Assembly (NCBI GenBank): GCA_023416695.1
Contig: JAEZGY010000078.1
Span: 1-32,809 of the forward strand
Direction of reading: 5' to 3'
Origin: Bacillota bacterium
Lineage (GTDB): Bacteria; Bacillota; Clostridia; Lachnospirales; Lachnospiraceae
DNA: 32,809 nucleotides
This document shows positions 32,225 to 32,809 of this stretch, piece after piece. The notes under the pieces are model-generated. The model saw only the letters and a program-made list of their open reading frames with translations, was not told the origin of the DNA and made no database searches. The position numbers and the translations under genes are program-made. The stretch's first letter is position 1. Each line of letters opens with the position of its first letter.

Positions 32225-32809
32225 ACAAAATATCATATCCTTTTAACATACGCGCACGACTTGGATGACGTAGCTTACGAAGAGCCTTAGCTTCAATCTG
32301 ACGAATACGTTCACGAGTAACGTTAAACTCTTTACCAACCTCTTCAAGTGTTCTAGTACGACCATCCTTTAGTCCGAATCTTAGAATAAGAACTCGTTGT
32401 TCTCTTTCTGTTAACGTATCTAAAAGCTTGCTAATCTGATCCTGTAGTACAGAATAAGCGGCAGCATCCTCAGGTCCTACAATAGAATCATCCTTAATAA
32501 AGTCTCCTAAATGGCTATCATCCTCTTCACCAATTGGGGTATCTAAAGAAATAGGATCTGCGGACACCTTAAGAATCTCTCTAATCTTATCAATTGGTAG
32601 ATTCATAGCCTCTGCTAATTCTTGTTCTGTAGGTTCACGTCCAAGTTCTTGAAGCAAGCTTCGAGAAACACGGTAGGTCTTGTTAATTACTTCAGACATA
32701 TGCACTGGAATACGAATTGTTCTGGATTGATCAGCAATGGAACGGGTAATTGCTTGTCGAATCCACCAAGTAGCATAGGTACTGAATTTATAACCCTTAG
32801 TATAATCAA
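32223..32809 (-). CDS. rpoD: RNA polymerase sigma factor RpoD (SigA), 3' part
   Basis: The gene runs off the right edge; about 194 codons are present. Region 2.3-2.4 is visible (YKFSTYATWWIRQAI, then RTIRIPVHMSE). Region 3 follows with INKTYRVSRSLLQELGREPT. Region 4 has the -35-recognition HTH (LEEVGKEFNVTRERIRQIEAKA) and ends LRHPSRARML. This is the primary housekeeping sigma factor, which recognises TTGACA/TATAAT promoters such as those listed in this window. The missing 5' part would include regions 1.1-2.2. Confidence 0.97.
   Translation of the reverse strand, partial: DYTKGYKFSTYATWWIRQAITRSIADQSRTIRIPVHMSEVINKTYRVSRSLLQELGREPTEQELAEAMNLPIDKIREILKVSADPISLDTPIGEEDDSHLGDFIKDDSIVGPEDAAAYSVLQDQISKLLDTLTEREQRVLILRFGLKDGRTRTLEEVGKEFNVTRERIRQIEAKALRKLRHPSRARMLKGYDIL

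Noticed and set aside
1..32809. CRISPR arrays, complete insertion sequences, rRNA or tRNA genes
   Set aside because: No regularly spaced repeats, transposase motifs, rRNA signatures or tRNA cloverleafs were seen on either strand.

Overview
The window is AT-rich Firmicutes DNA that runs from the 3' end of tuf (EF-Tu) to the 3' half of rpoD, the housekeeping sigma factor, on the opposite strand. Strong AGGAGG ribosome binding sites, the codon bias, an ECF-type S component, a Lachnospiraceae-type small protein and a second RsmH paralogue all suggest a Clostridia / Lachnospiraceae genome, possibly Lachnoclostridium-like. That is inference from gene content; no database was searched. Between the two housekeeping ends lies accessory content: transporters, resistance-like functions, small regulators and acetyltransferases, mostly in short operons with visible promoters.

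Layout. (1) 1-1772: tuf 3' end, several terminators, about 900 bp without a clear gene, and a membrane-anchored hypothetical protein that ends in a perfect 42-bp copy of the tuf terminator. (2) 1876-6529: a three-gene operon in which the first protein is a MerR DNA-binding domain fused to an FtsX-type ABC permease, followed by its ATPase and a second permease; the promoter has the 19-bp spacer typical of MerR control. (3) 6708-9487: an operon of ECF S component, SAM methyltransferase, CsoR-family metal sensor and a frameshifted RsmH paralogue, with a CsoR-like operator over the -35 box. (4) 9540-14629: an OmpR/HisKA two-component system converging on, and overlapping by 20 bp, a MacB-like ABC exporter. 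(5) 14757-15981: MarR regulator plus nitroreductase, with a triple half-site operator. (6) 15981-24214: lipoprotein, GNAT with a long structured leader, cytoplasmic GH3 glycosidase, DUF4846 protein, small proteins, two GNATs and an AraC/GyrI regulator. (7) 24256-26155: Lsa-type ABC-F ribosome-protection protein behind a leader with a three-codon ORF (M-R-R-stop) that overlaps a terminator arm. (8) 26204-30338: lipoprotein, cardiolipin synthase, and a fusion of a CDP-alcohol phosphotransferase with a phospholipase-D-type synthase. (9) 30419-32809: small conserved protein, ROK repressor with its own dyad operator, a diverged foldback repeat, and rpoD.

The strongest candidates for something undescribed are the MerR-permease fusion operon, in which a transporter subunit carries its own promoter-binding domain, and the CDP-alcohol phosphotransferase/PLD fusion next to a conventional cardiolipin synthase. 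The ABC-F leader is a well-formed example of probable drug-responsive attenuation. The overall theme is cell-envelope and antibiotic stress: three ABC systems each paired with a different regulator class, plus phospholipid enzymes.
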